A DNA stretch of 64,000 nucleotides from Panicum virgatum (taxonomy: Eukaryota > Streptophyta > Magnoliopsida > Poales > Poaceae): contig NC_053139.1 in the NCBI RefSeq assembly GCF_016808335.1, forward strand, positions 40,606,464 through 40,670,463. Reading direction: 5' to 3'. Of the stretch, positions 42,743 to 53,282 are shown piece after piece (position 1 is the first letter of the stretch; the number at the start of each line of letters is the position of its first letter). The notes beneath the pieces are model-generated. The model worked only from the letters and a program-made list of their open reading frames with translations. It had not been told where the DNA came from and did no database searches. The translations under genes were made by a program, and so were the position numbers.

Positions 42743-43484
42743 TGTTGGGATCTTTGTTTCTTATATGCCCAAACAGGGAGCATGAACAGTATGAAAATGG
42801 CAATGAAAGTAGACACTTAATTCTACAGTAATAACCAGAAAATTCAACCCCCTACACTGTGGAGAGAGGGGGCTATTTATACCCCTAGGCCTCGGTCAAA
42901 TATTCCCAAATTGCCCCCTCCAACTTATGTACAGCTCATTTACAGACGGTTTCTGGGTAAATTTACAGGGTGAGAGGTGTACAAATCTGACCTTCTCACG
43001 CATTCATGTTCTACATGCACGCCTCCTCCCGACGAAGGTTCTAAAGACCTTCGTCCGGGTTGCACTCTTCATTTAACAACCTTCGGGTGTTGAGATCCTT
43101 CGCAGGCTCTGGTCTTCAAGCTTGTGCTCTTGAGTGATGAGTTGTCGCCTTCGGTCCCCCAAAGGTGACCACCTCGCTGCTTCGCAGGCTCTGGTCTTCG
43201 AGCTTGTGCTCCTGATTGATGATTTGTCACCTTCGGTCACCCCAAGGTGATCTCCTCTACGCTTCGCAGGTTCTGGTCTTCAGGCTTGTGCTCCTGAGTG
43301 ATGATTTGTCACCTTCGGTCCCCCGAAGGTGATCTCCTCGACACTTCGCAGGTTCCTAGAAGGCGCCAATCATCCTTTGGGCGCACTTATCACCCAGGCA
43401 TCGGGGCCCTACAGGCAGATTAGGAGATGTTTTGGAGGCCGGAATTAACCTTCGGGAGATTTCCCGAAGGCCCAATCCCCAACA
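42743..43484 (-). repeat. 5' LTR of the Grande-like element
   Basis: 742 bp, equal in length to the partner LTR, and carrying the same triple 82-bp units. In element orientation it is the upstream LTR; gag starts about 38 bp inside it at 42705. Confidence 0.92.
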
Positions 43485-43489
43485 GACCG

Positions 43490-44307
43490 CCCGATCAGTC
43501 TCGCCTTCCTCCCAGCCTCGCGTGTCAAGTTTGCGTTGCGTTGCTTACTCCGCTGCCTACTGACGCGCCGGGGTCGGCAACTGGGCGCCTGGGCCCTCAT
43601 CGGCTTCGGTGAACGTACCGCGCGCGCAGCCTGCGGCGGCTCTTTCTCGTCCGGCATCGGCATGATCAACTATTTGTCTGAGCGAGCATAGTTGATGGAT
43701 GGACATTTTGCAGCTGACACTGAGTTAATTTTGCTCCAATCCTGTCGCCCATGACTATGACGATCTCTAGCACTTCCTGTATGATGATGAGAATGCTCCT
43801 ATTGTAATTAAGGTCATCACAGGAAACTATATGGTTACTCATGTTAAAGATAATGCTTAGTGTATAGGCTTTGTAACCGATAGTATAAAGATAGGAGTCG
43901 GCCTTGGAACTCAAAATGGTGCAATTACTCAAATTGCTTCGCCGGCCAGTTAGCCTGATGAACAGGCGCATCATATATCCAGATGAACCAACATTTCCGG
44001 CGAATCAAGATTATGTAAAGATGAGACCATAGTTTCATTTTCTACTTAATCTGTTTTTCACATTCTCTGGGACGGAACTAGCTAGATAGACTTGATCGTC
44101 TGGGATGGCAGGATCAGTGTCTGGCCGTGGAACACGGTAACAAGTCATTGATGGTACCTTGAAACCTAACAATGTGGAAGCCCATGATTGAAAACTAGCT
44201 GCTTAAGTGTGGCAGAACTACCTGAATTATTCCGGCTCAAGTGCGCTGGCCATCACCATAAAGGCAACTCCGACTCAAACGCACTTTAAACGGAACAATT
44301 CTTGGTT
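43490..44307. other. Right flank of the Grande-like insertion, no gene recognised
   Basis: Bases 43490-43676 are GC-rich and hold a plus-strand frame ending in GSFSSGIGMINYLSERA and a stop, which could be a terminal exon interrupted by the Grande-like element. The left flank (19000-19077) is similarly GC-rich. I cannot name a family. Bases 43680-44307 are unremarkable. Confidence 0.3.
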
Positions 44308-47300
44308 TGTCGGGTAACGTCCCGATACAACCACCGGATCTCAGATCGAACAAGCATATCCCGCACGAAGGCGAGTCCAGAGATATTACAACCATATATC
44401 TTACAACACAGGCATAGTAGTTATTACAACAAGTTCAAAGTATTATTACAGGTCCAAACTCAGTAAAACATTATACAAGACATAAGTTTAAAGTTCAGAG
44501 TTTAAGCAGCGGAAAGAAAACACGACGGCTACAACACGTCGCAAAAGGACACCAAGCTAGCCCAAGCAAGGTATCACTCGTCGGGGTCATTGCCAGCCGG
44601 AGACGGATCCCACTCTACGGACCAGCCAGGGGGAAAAGAGCAGGGCCAAGTCAGACTAGCGGTCTGGTCCTCAAAACTCATACCTGAAACATGATTCGAC
44701 AACAAGGCTGAGTATACTAATACTCAGCAAGACTTAACCGTCAATGGATATACTTAGTCCACTTAGCTAGACTATGCAGGGTTCTGTAAGGCTCTGGTTT
44801 TCCTTTTGCTGAAAAACAATAAAGAGTAGGTCCTTAATTTCACATTTTAGCTTTCAATATTCTAGTTGATTAACCATTCTATGTAAGCAACTAATTCTAA
44901 TCAAACATGGTAGAACTTTAGTCAAACATCAAGATTGATCATAATAACATTACTCTTATTACTCTGTGTGGCAAAAGGATCAAGTAGTCTCAATATCCGC
45001 GAGAGACGGACGATTCGAATCGGATTTCCAACCTTGCAAGATAAACCTAACACACACGTTTGGAACACCGTCGGGTCGTTCCTAAACAACCGTTGACCTT
45101 TCATTCCGGCTTGTGGATAGGGTCACTCTCCCCGACTACAGAGCAGCAACTTCCTCCCTGCACCCGTGGTGTTGCGCAACATAAACATAAATAAAAACCT
45201 ATCTCTAAGAGAGAGTGAAAGGTATATCCACTCACCGGTCCGATCAGCTACTAGGCTTACCGCGTACCATATTTACGGCATGTGGCTAGTACGTTCAAAC
45301 ACTTAATCACCGCTACCACACACCGCGACCTTAGCAGAATTGATCAACACAGACGGGGTCTCACCCAAGGTCATGATATCGAACATGACCCCGTCCGACG
45401 TCCTTATAGTGATTGTAGAAAGTAAACAATCAACTCCTATTAGCTCACGAGTGACAGGCAATCACTTGACTTTTACCGGTCCTATAAGCATAGCAATTAC
45501 TCGAACTCGAATCTAGTGTTCAGTACATAGGTTCCTAGGATCATGCATCTAGGGTTTCCATTCAAATCCTAAGAACTGTAAATGCACAAGTAAGTAGTAT
45601 ATAAAGTGCATAATTTGAAATACTGGGTTTATGTCCGGGGCTTGCCTTCGCGGTAGTCACTAGCTAGATCAGCCTTGGGCTCTTTCGGACTTTGGTCCGG
45701 GTCTTCAGTCAGTGTAGCGGCGTTCACCTGTACTTCTTGATCACCTCCTTTGGACTACGGGATCAGCTCGTATGTCCCGTCAGCTAGAACAGTCGTATCT
45801 ATATGTGATGCAAGAAACGATATTACAATCATACACACTTCGCGATAAAGGTGCAATCTACAAATTAGCAAGCATAACTTAGCATGTAGGCAATCGTTTA
45901 TAGAGTAGTTATTTAACATGTCTTACTACACAAAACAACATGATTAACCTCACAAGACAACTTAATTATCTTCACAAAGTAAGTTTTAGTTAGTTCACAT
46001 AGCATTTAAATCATGGTTTGCTAAGAATTAAGTAACTCAGTACACAACTAGCATTTAAATTTAGAAAAATTACTTCAAATAGGAAGTACAGAGAACAATC
46101 TATCCTGTAAATTTCATACCATTTCATTCAGCCAATTATTCAGAATAAAATATTTATTCAGACAGCACCTAGAACAAGATTAAATTCTACATAACAAACT
46201 ACAACACTTATGAAGCTAAAAATTTCTCAGAACAGGATTCATATGCTTATGAACGTCCTTTAAATGTTTCCTAATTTATCCAGTCATAAAACAGAAATAA
46301 TAATTTTGACAAATTTAGACCACATATGGTAAAACTAATTAGTACAGAAAGTTATATAACGTTTCTGGATTCTAAATTTTACAGACATGAATATATGACC
46401 AAAATAGAGTTCCAAAAATATTATCATATTTTTCTAAACAAGGAAGCTATTTATTATAATTAAAGCCTACTTAACAAGCATGAAATAAAAAATATAGCTA
46501 AATAGATCTAAAATTTCTCAAATTTGTGCAACTGCAAGGTTTTGGTGTCATGCATTGACGAAAAAAGTTTCACACTCAGAACTTTAATATTTCTACCAGC
46601 ATAAATACATTAGCAAAACTAGTAGATTTAGGAATCTTGAAATTTTGACCTAGTTAATGATGTCAAAAAGGGTTAAAAATTTTACCAAGTCCTAGTAACA
46701 CTTCAATACACATTCTAGAAAAAAAACCACATGAAGTTACTGAGTACAACTCCTAGAACAATTAAAGCCTATTTATTCTATTCTTTTTCTTGGATTAACA
46801 TGCAGACCAGAACTGAAGATGTGTAAGTAACAAAACTTGTAGGTTTTGTAACAAGGATTCCAAAATATCTTGATTTGTATTTTCTGATTTTTCTATGAAT
46901 TTCTAGGCATTTTCAAAGTTCACTGATTTGAATTCTAGAGTTCACGTACATTTCTTAGTTTAACCCCTGGAAGTTTTTTAATCCTAACAGATAGGCCCTT
47001 GGCCGGAGTCAGAGCAGAGGGAGGGGTTTGACCGCCGATTCCGGCGAGATGGGTCGCCGGCGGCGAGGGCTAGGGTGGGGAAAAGCAGGAGGGGGCTAAA
47101 CCGCACCTATAGGTGTGCTTGGTTCGACGGGAGATGGCCGGAGGAGGTGGGTCCACGGAGGAGGATGGCCGCCGGCGGCTCTGCGCCACGACGGCGGCTT
47201 TCCAGCGGCGAAGGGGTGGGATGGCCTGGTCTGGGAGCTGCGCGAGAGTGAGGTGGAGCTAGGGGTGGGGTCTGCGCAGGCGGAGCGGCCGTGGAGGAGC

Positions 47301-48166
47301 GGGGCGACGGTGAGCTCGAGCTCGCCGGCGTTCGGGTGGGCGGTGGCGGCGTTCTAGGGGTTTAGGGCGGGAAACTAGCGAGAGAGTGAGGGGATTGGGA
47401 TGAGGGAGTGCCCCTGGTGCTGAAGCGCGTGAGAGAAGGGGAGCCGGGGCTCTTCCGCGAGCTTGCCACGGCTGCGGCGAGGTGGCGGCCGCGGAGCACG
47501 ACTGGGGCAGCGTGGCGAGGGGAGGAGGGCTCCAGCGCGGGTGGGAGTGGGGCCACGGGGTTGCGGGGGTGCCGCGTGTGGCGGTGGGCAGCAGGAGGTG
47601 GCCTCCCGGCCTCCCTGAGCGGCGGCGGCGCCGCTCTGCGCCGGCGGCAGAGGAAGCAGAGAGGGAGAGAGGAGGAAGATGACAGCTGGATTTGTTTGCA
47701 ATTTCAGAAAAGTTTAGGGGTCCTACTGTAAAACAAAAATAACACCTAAACTAGGGCTCAAATGAAAAAGTGCCCAACATGAAAGTTGTTCAATTTTTCA
47801 AGATCTACAACTTTGGTGTTGTACAAAAATTGATTTGACCAAAGGTTAAAGAGTTATTTTGAAAACATAGAAAGGATTTTGAATTTAATGGACTTTTGTC
47901 TTTTCCAAAGCAAATTCACCTTAATTTTAGACTAAAAAGTAAAATTTCCTGCCATTTAATGATCACACTGAATTTTACAAAGAAACTCTCCACAAAAGCA
48001 ATATTCACCCATCTTATTCAAATTAAATTATAGAAAGGTCCTTGCATCAAATCATATTTACACAATTAGCCTTATATTTTTAAAATAAGACCCTTGTTCA
48101 AACAAATTAAGCACATGATGCATAAAATAAATGCAGTTCTACTGTGCAGACACCTAGGGTGTCACA
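44308..48166 (-). repeat. Probable solo LTR related to the Tekay-like family
   Basis: The block starts TGTCGGGTAACG and ends GGGTGTCACA. It shares collinear segments with the Tekay-like LTRs: TGAGTATACTAATACTCAGC (about 44710), CTCACGAGTGACAGG (45445), GGATCATGCATCTAGGG (45538), CCGGGGCTTGCCTT (45634) and a GC-rich block near the end (46990-47680). No internal retrotransposon sequence is present. A target duplication was not found (TGGTT versus TTAAG), so the left boundary may be misplaced or the flanks rearranged. Long overlapping frames at 47115-47731 are compositional. Confidence 0.65.
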
Positions 48167-48536
48167 TTAAGCTTCATACTGATTCCCCATTTTGCCAAAG
48201 CAAATAGATTGGACTAGGTCACACACTTCCCTGAAATTGATCCTGTTGACCAGAGATCCAAAGCATGCCAACACTTGGCTTTCACCTGCATGGTCCAATG
48301 CACCGACACACCGCCGTCGGTTTAACCGCTGCAAGGGTAGCGATTTAACCGGTGCCTCTATTGTATGCAGAACTCATTCAAATCGTCGCAGCAGTCATTT
48401 GGACACATTGGATTACACCCATGGGACCTCAAAATCCTACAAATATGATCTCATAAACTTGTTAGTCCCATTGATTATGTTGCCACACAATCATCAAAAT
48501 CACAAACAATGGCCTAATCGAGCCATGTTCCTTACA
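48167..48536 (+). repeat. Truncated LTR fragment, same family as the LTR at 11462
   Basis: The last 100 bp (TTAGTCCCATTGATTATGTT ... CATGTTCCTTACA) align with the end of the solo LTR at 11462-12914 (TTAGTCCCATTAATTGTGTT ... CATGTTCGTTACA). An ACCGGTGC-type palindrome also occurs. Only the 3' part of the LTR is present. Confidence 0.6.
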
Positions 48537-49438
48537 CCCTCCCCGTTGCCCTTCTCCTTCCTGATCTAGCATCCATGTTCCCGTTTCACTGGCTCTTGCA
48601 CTCGCCCTTCCCCTTTCCCTTCATGATCCAGCACCTTCTGTCCCTGCCGCACTTGCACTTCCCCTTCCTCTTCCTGTTTCCCAGGCGACCGCAAGCCCCA
48701 GGCCGGGTCGCGTGCTCGGCGGCCACGCTAGCCGGGCAGCACGCCTGCGCCCGTGCCATCACTGGCTAGGCTCGTGCGCCCCTAGCATAGATCCGCCTGC
48801 GCGCCCTTGGCATGGATCTGCCCGTGCCGGCCCTAGCGCCCTCCTCTGGAACCGCCTAGAGCTACCAACGCCACTTGGACACGTCAAACGTTACCTGCCC
48901 CGCTGCCACCCCTGCCAGGCGCCGCCATGAGAGCTAGAAAGAAGGGGAAACTGGAGACTGGGAAAGAGGGAGGAAGTTGGGGGCTCGGGAGAGGCTACGG
49001 AGGGGGTGAACCGGATAAGGGGTACCAATGTCTTTCCACCCTATTACCAAGGGATTTTCTCTCTCTCTTTTTTAATTCATTTATTCGAGATCCAACTAAT
49101 AACAGAGTTGAAAGAAGGGGCAAACAGAGTCTTTATTTTTGTAAAACAGGGGTAAAATCACAAAGTTGCTGAAAGTGGGCGTAAAATCACAGTTAACTTT
49201 TCAGAGTCGGGGTAGAAACACCAATTTCCCTATATCTATCTCTTAGAACAATACTAGTTTATTTCATTTAGTGCACAGTATATATCCACAATATAATATA
49301 TCATATTTTTAGAAAGTGCCTTAGCACGCGTTTCATTAAAAGGATAATATACCGTATTCAAATTTATAGGAATAATTACTTATATGCATTAATTCAGGAG
49401 AATGCAATCCTTTAGCCATGCATATGTATCTATTAGAG
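48537..49438. other. Intergenic stretch upstream of the neprosin-like gene
   Basis: A pyrimidine-rich and then GC-rich block (48540-48930) leaves chance frames open. From 49060 the DNA becomes A/T-rich, with no gene recognised. Confidence 0.35.
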
Positions 49439-49742
49439 AATTATCAATTGCTACTGGTGATTGATGCATCGTATCCAAATTTACACTAATATTAATTGCT
49501 TTGGATTGGTTGATCAGAATTATCAATTGCTACCTGTGATTGATGATGCATCGTATCCAAATTTACAATAATATTAATTGCTTTGGATTCGTTGATTAGA
49601 ATTATCAATTGCTGCCTGTGATTGATGCATCGTATCCAAATTTACAATAATATTAATTGCTTTGGATTATATTGGTTCATCAGAATTATCAATTGCTACC
49701 TGTGATTGATGCATCGTATCCAAATTTACAATAATATTAATT
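49439..49742 (+). repeat. Four-copy 80-bp tandem repeat in the promoter region
   Basis: Units start at 49439, 49518, 49600 and 49684 (lengths 79, 82, 84 and a partial 59). Each begins AATTATCAATTGCT and includes GATTGATGCATCGTATCC and ACAATAATATTAATT. Size variation is due to short internal insertions (an extra GAT, an extra ATAT). The array ends 27 bp before the TATA box of the neprosin-like gene. Confidence 0.92.
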
Positions 49743-49769
49743 AAAATATTCAAGCACCAATATTTCATC

Positions 49770-49777
49770 TATATAAA
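49770..49777 (+). promoter_or_regulatory. TATA box of the neprosin-like gene
   Basis: TATATAAA lies 92 bp upstream of the ATG at 49862, a normal plant spacing with a 5'UTR of about 60 nt. CAAT-like motifs (CCAAT, 49757-49761) lie just upstream. Confidence 0.7.
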
Positions 49778-49861
49778 GTGCTGGAACGAACTTCTCCCAT
49801 CATATCTCTAGTGAAGGAGGGCGAGGTATTGTTTGAAGTATTTACACTTCTTGTGGGAAAA

Positions 49862-51744
49862 ATGTGGAGATTCGTCCAGTTTGTTATGCTACTCTCTGTC
49901 TTCTGTTTGAAAGGAGTTGCTACAACATCATTGTGCGGCAAGAACCCGCACCTTTGCATGGACATGCTATTCAAAGAAGAGGTATCATCTAATGGGAGCT
50001 CGGTGCCGATCAAAGAAGAAGCATCCGACAGTTCAGCATATATATTCCATGTAAGTAGACACATGGTGAAATGACTTCGATTTATCTTAATCAACTAATG
50101 TGTATAGGGATGTGTTCCTTACGGCTCGATGAATTGATCTTCCCAGACAATCTTTCCCAGCAAAACCAGATCTATATGGATGACAAGGGAAATGAATTTG
50201 ATTTATCTTAGTTTAATTGATTTTTTTACAAAAATTATATATTGACTTCAGATTTTGTTATAAACATTTTAAATTAGTATATTGTAAGCCCATAATCTCT
50301 TCTATCTCTTGTCCAGCAGTAGTGAGCTCCATATATCCAAAGAGCGATCTATCCGTGCATGTTTACATTTGTTCAAGCCCATCCTTAGTATATGGTACCA
50401 TGGCAACCTTTTTAAAATCTTGCTACTGATTGTTTTGCTCTCTCTTGGCAGCATGCAATTTACCAATCAACTGGCGATGATTCCGTAGTATACGGTACCA
50501 TGGCAACTTTAAGTGTTCATGAATTCCCGGCCATCAAGAAGGGGCAAAATATATTGGCTACTGTTAAGGTTTGGAATTTCCAAAAGGGCCATCCGGAATA
50601 TACTAATGCTGTGCATGCTGGATGGGCAGTAAGTCAACAAAATCCTTTAGATGCTGTTATACAATGTACACTTGAAGTTTTTATGGAGTATTGAAGCACA
50701 TTTTTGCTTCATGTAGATTCAGCCATCATTCTACGGTGACAGCAAAACTCATTTTACTATAACATGGACAGTATGTACTCACTCATGGCAACAAGATAAT
50801 TTATTTTGTATTTGCGCTTTCTGATCTTTAGCCTCTCAAGGCTAAAATATATGGGGACTTGATTTTTTTTCCCACTTTATCATAACCAGGCCGATGGATA
50901 CAGATCAACCGGGTGTATTGACTTAAAATGTGATGGATTCGTGCCAGTTAACTATGCACCAATTACCCCAGGAGATAGTTTGGAGGGGCAAAGTAAGATA
51001 TCAATCAAGATATTCAAGGTACAAATTAGAAGCGAATGCCTACTATGTCAGCAAGATACTAAATCTCATCATGCAAATACTACTCCCACCGTTTTTAAAC
51101 ATATATTAAAAATGGAGGGAGTATTTATGTTGCTTTACAACTGGTGAAACAATAATTTCGTGAGAAAGTTAAAAATTATTTATGAGAAGATTAACTACTA
51201 CTAGTAGACTGGCTTAATAACTAGCTAGTAATAATGATTGAGGGACAGCATAGAGCTTCAATCACGTCGGAAACAATCAAACAACCCCTGTATGATATTG
51301 AACTTGAACCAGAGACGTAGTATTTTCTTGTGGAGTTCATCTCATATAAGAATCGGAATGCTTCGACTTATTTTGCAGAAAAAGGATGATGGAGATTGGT
51401 GGTTATACTTTGGTCATGATGGTCAGAACCTTGCTCCCGTGGGATTTTGGCCAAAGAATATCTTCACCAGTTTGGCAGACCATGCAAATATAATAACTTG
51501 GGGAGGCTACACGGGATCTTTTTCAGGAGATTCCAGCCCCCCAATGGGGAATGGCAAGTGGCCAGGAGCAAATTCTGCAACATATCAAGATGTCCAGTAT
51601 GTTAGCGGTGATGGCCAAGGCTACGCTCCCCCTCCGTGGCCCGGTGGTGTTCATGCCGATGTGACCCATAAGAACTGTTATCAACTGAGCCCGTTTACGA
51701 ATAACATGTTCTACTATGGGGGTCCGGGAGGTTGTAGTGATTAG
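49862..51744 (+). CDS. Neprosin-domain (DUF239) secreted protein, five exons
   Basis: Exons 49862-50050, 50452-50628, 50717-50770, 50890-51018 and 51379-51744 join with all introns in phase 0 and GT-AG borders (for example CAT|GTAAGT, TTGGCAG|CAT). The product has 304 residues. Residues 1-21 form a hydrophobic signal peptide (FVQFVMLLSVFCLKGVA), so secretion or vacuolar targeting is expected. The neprosin domain spans about 63-304: VVYGTMATLSVHEFP, HAGWA, IQPSFYGDSKTHFTITWT, STGCIDLKC, GDWWLYFG, PVGFWP and NCYQLSPF near the C-terminus. Most relatives are longer because of an N-terminal activation-peptide domain, which seems absent. The positions I align with the two catalytic Glu of neprosin read His118 (in AVHAGW) and Tyr227 (in WGGY), so protease activity is doubtful. 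No frame defect is seen. Polyadenylation motif candidate: AATAAAAATAAA near 51771. Confidence 0.88.
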
Positions 51745-52024
51745 AATCATTATTCACTGAAAGATCCATGTCCAATAAAAATAAATTAATTAAAGATCCA
51801 TGTCATTGCCGAGTCAACATGCCACTTGGACGATTAATTTAATGGAAGTTGTGAAGATTTGGATCCATATATATAGCACGATTAGCGTTTGAGAATTAGA
51901 ATGTAAGTTTTAAAAGTTTGAAGATCGAGATGGCACAGTCGAACAAGTTCACGTAGCATCCATACAATTTAGATTTTACTCTGCATTTTTTTCACAACAA
52001 GGCGACACTCATAGAGTGTACCGC
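51745..52024. other. 3' flank between the neprosin-like gene and the Tat element
   Basis: Contains the probable 3'UTR, with an AAAGATCCATGTC motif repeated near 51760 and 51794 and AATAAAAATAAA near 51771. Then unique A/T-rich DNA to the retrotransposon edge. Confidence 0.45.
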
Positions 52025-52227
52025 TGTTATCGCCATAAATTAACAGGGTTAATCTATGGGCCGAAATCAAGATGGGCTTAAAGCAAAAGATGAGGAAGGC
52101 TTGTAAATCGGCTCCTGCGTGAGCGTTTGGGCCACATTGGCCGTGTATCCTTAGATTTAGTTTAAGATTAGAGATAGAGTCCAATCGGGACAAGATTAGT
52201 TTAGATTGTTTCCCAAGTCTCCGGACT

Positions 52228-52235
52228 ATAAATAT
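52228..52235 (+). promoter_or_regulatory. LTR TATA box
   Basis: TATAAATA in GGACTATAAATATGTACCC, about 200 bp into the LTR, is the expected Pol II promoter for the genomic transcript. Confidence 0.65.
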
Positions 52236-52340
52236 GTACCCTTTGTTATTCATGAAGAGAGCGTCATCACGACTCGCAAACAACAACTCTCGGCGCATCG
52301 CCATCCCTAACCCTAGGGTTTCATCCAAGTAAGTGCCATG

Positions 52341-52371
52341 CTGCCCTGATCGCTTCTTGCGATCAGGGCAG
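52341..52371 (+). other. Perfect 13-bp stem-loop in the LTR
   Basis: CTGCCCTGATCGC (52341-52353) is the exact inverse of GCGATCAGGGCAG (52359-52371) with a TTCTT loop. It lies about 110 bp downstream of the TATA box, so it should be in the transcript leader, and starts 11 bp after a donor-like CAA|GTAAGT (52329-52334). Confidence 0.85.
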
Positions 52372-53241
52372 TATTGTTCTTACTTTTACCTTGGTATTAC
52401 TCGTACTGAAGCGTTTTTGATGGCGAGTAGTACTAGTTATCTTGATGTTCGTAGCGTGGCTATTAGTAGATCCATTGTGTTTTGTTGCTTATCATCTACG
52501 AATATCATGTTGTCTCTGTGCAGTCACGTTCCAATCTCATGCTAGTTCTTATCGCATAGAATTAGTCGCACGGGGACAACACCCTGCTTCTTTCATGTTT
52601 AGTAGATCCGATCTATTATGGTTTGCTCTTATCTTAAGAGTTGGCGTAATATCAGCTAGGTTAGTCCTTGCAAACGGATTGGATGATCCGGTGGCGTAGT
52701 AGATGCTTTATCTTAGCCTTGATAGGGATTGTTCCGGGAATCGGCTTTTGCTAGTTCTTAGGCCTCTGTTTTAGGTTGTGGTTTAGTTATTTGTTACGTT
52801 CGCTAGGCCTAGTCATGTGTAGGATGTTCCGATCTAGCAGTGAAGCTGTTACCATCGTGGATTAGATTAGCTAGATTTGACTGAAGCAGTTTTACAGTAA
52901 TTTGCTCTATTTATCATATCCGGATACAATCAGATCCCGTCTGACACCGGGACTCGATCGGCTCTTCAAAGCCGATGCAAGAGTCGTCCCGGGGAGCCGA
53001 CCATGGCTCGGACTTACGTTTACACGTGTCTTTGTATGCAGGAAACTGTCCGGAGCACGTCTGCACCCTCCTGATCGGGTATAGGTCAGGTGGCACGCCC
53101 GGTTTTCACACCTCCTCCGGGCGCGTGACGGAATTTGCGGGCCGTCGACGAGGGAGCAGTGCCTCTAGCGCCCTAGCGACCTCCCGGCTCTTCGTGTTGC
53201 CCGTCGTTGCTCGCCGGTGGGTTTCGGTCGACAACACTTTC

Positions 53242-53258
53242 TGGCACGCCTGGTGGGA
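53242..53258 (+). other. Primer-binding site of the second Tat element
   Basis: TGGCACGCCTGGTGGGA lies five bases after the LTR end. It resembles the TGGCACGC-CGGTGGGAC class seen in other grass Tat and related elements. It fixes the plus orientation. Confidence 0.7.
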
Positions 53259-53282
53259 CTCTCGGCAACAACATCCATCGCA

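Larger units (their letters stand above)
19083..43484 (-). mobile_element. Grande-like Tat-lineage LTR retrotransposon with nested insertion
   Basis: Two 742-bp LTRs (19083-19824 and 42743-43484), both TG...CA, bound a 24.4-kb element read on the minus strand. Flanks TACCG (19078-19082) and GACCG (43485-43489) form a target duplication with one mismatch. Order on the minus strand: LTR, PBS-like GGCGCCCACCG (about 42729-42739), gag, protease, RT, RNase H, a second archaeal-type RNase H, integrase, tandem-repeat spacer, an antisense spliced gene, purine-rich tract (AGGGGC, 19827-19832), LTR. The second RNase H and the antisense gene before the 3' LTR point to the Tat lineage, Grande type. I count about 43 LTR mismatches by eye (about 6%). 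pol is broken many times. Removing the nested 12-kb element leaves about 12.4 kb. Confidence 0.88.
52025..53236 (+). repeat. 5' LTR of the second Tat element
   Basis: Starts TGTTATCG and ends CAACA five bases before the PBS. A TATAAATA box at 52228-52235 marks U3/R. CCCTAACCCTAGGGTTTC (52305-52322) follows, and then a GTAAGT and a strong stem-loop. The left edge is uncertain without the partner LTR. Confidence 0.6.

Noticed and set aside
47115..47731. Gly/Arg-rich frames near 47.1-47.7 kb
   Set aside because: GC-rich block at the end of the solo LTR, equivalent to that in the Tekay-like LTRs.
49439..49742. CRISPR-like regular repeats
   Set aside because: Units are directly adjacent without unique spacers, in a eukaryotic promoter context; a plain tandem repeat.
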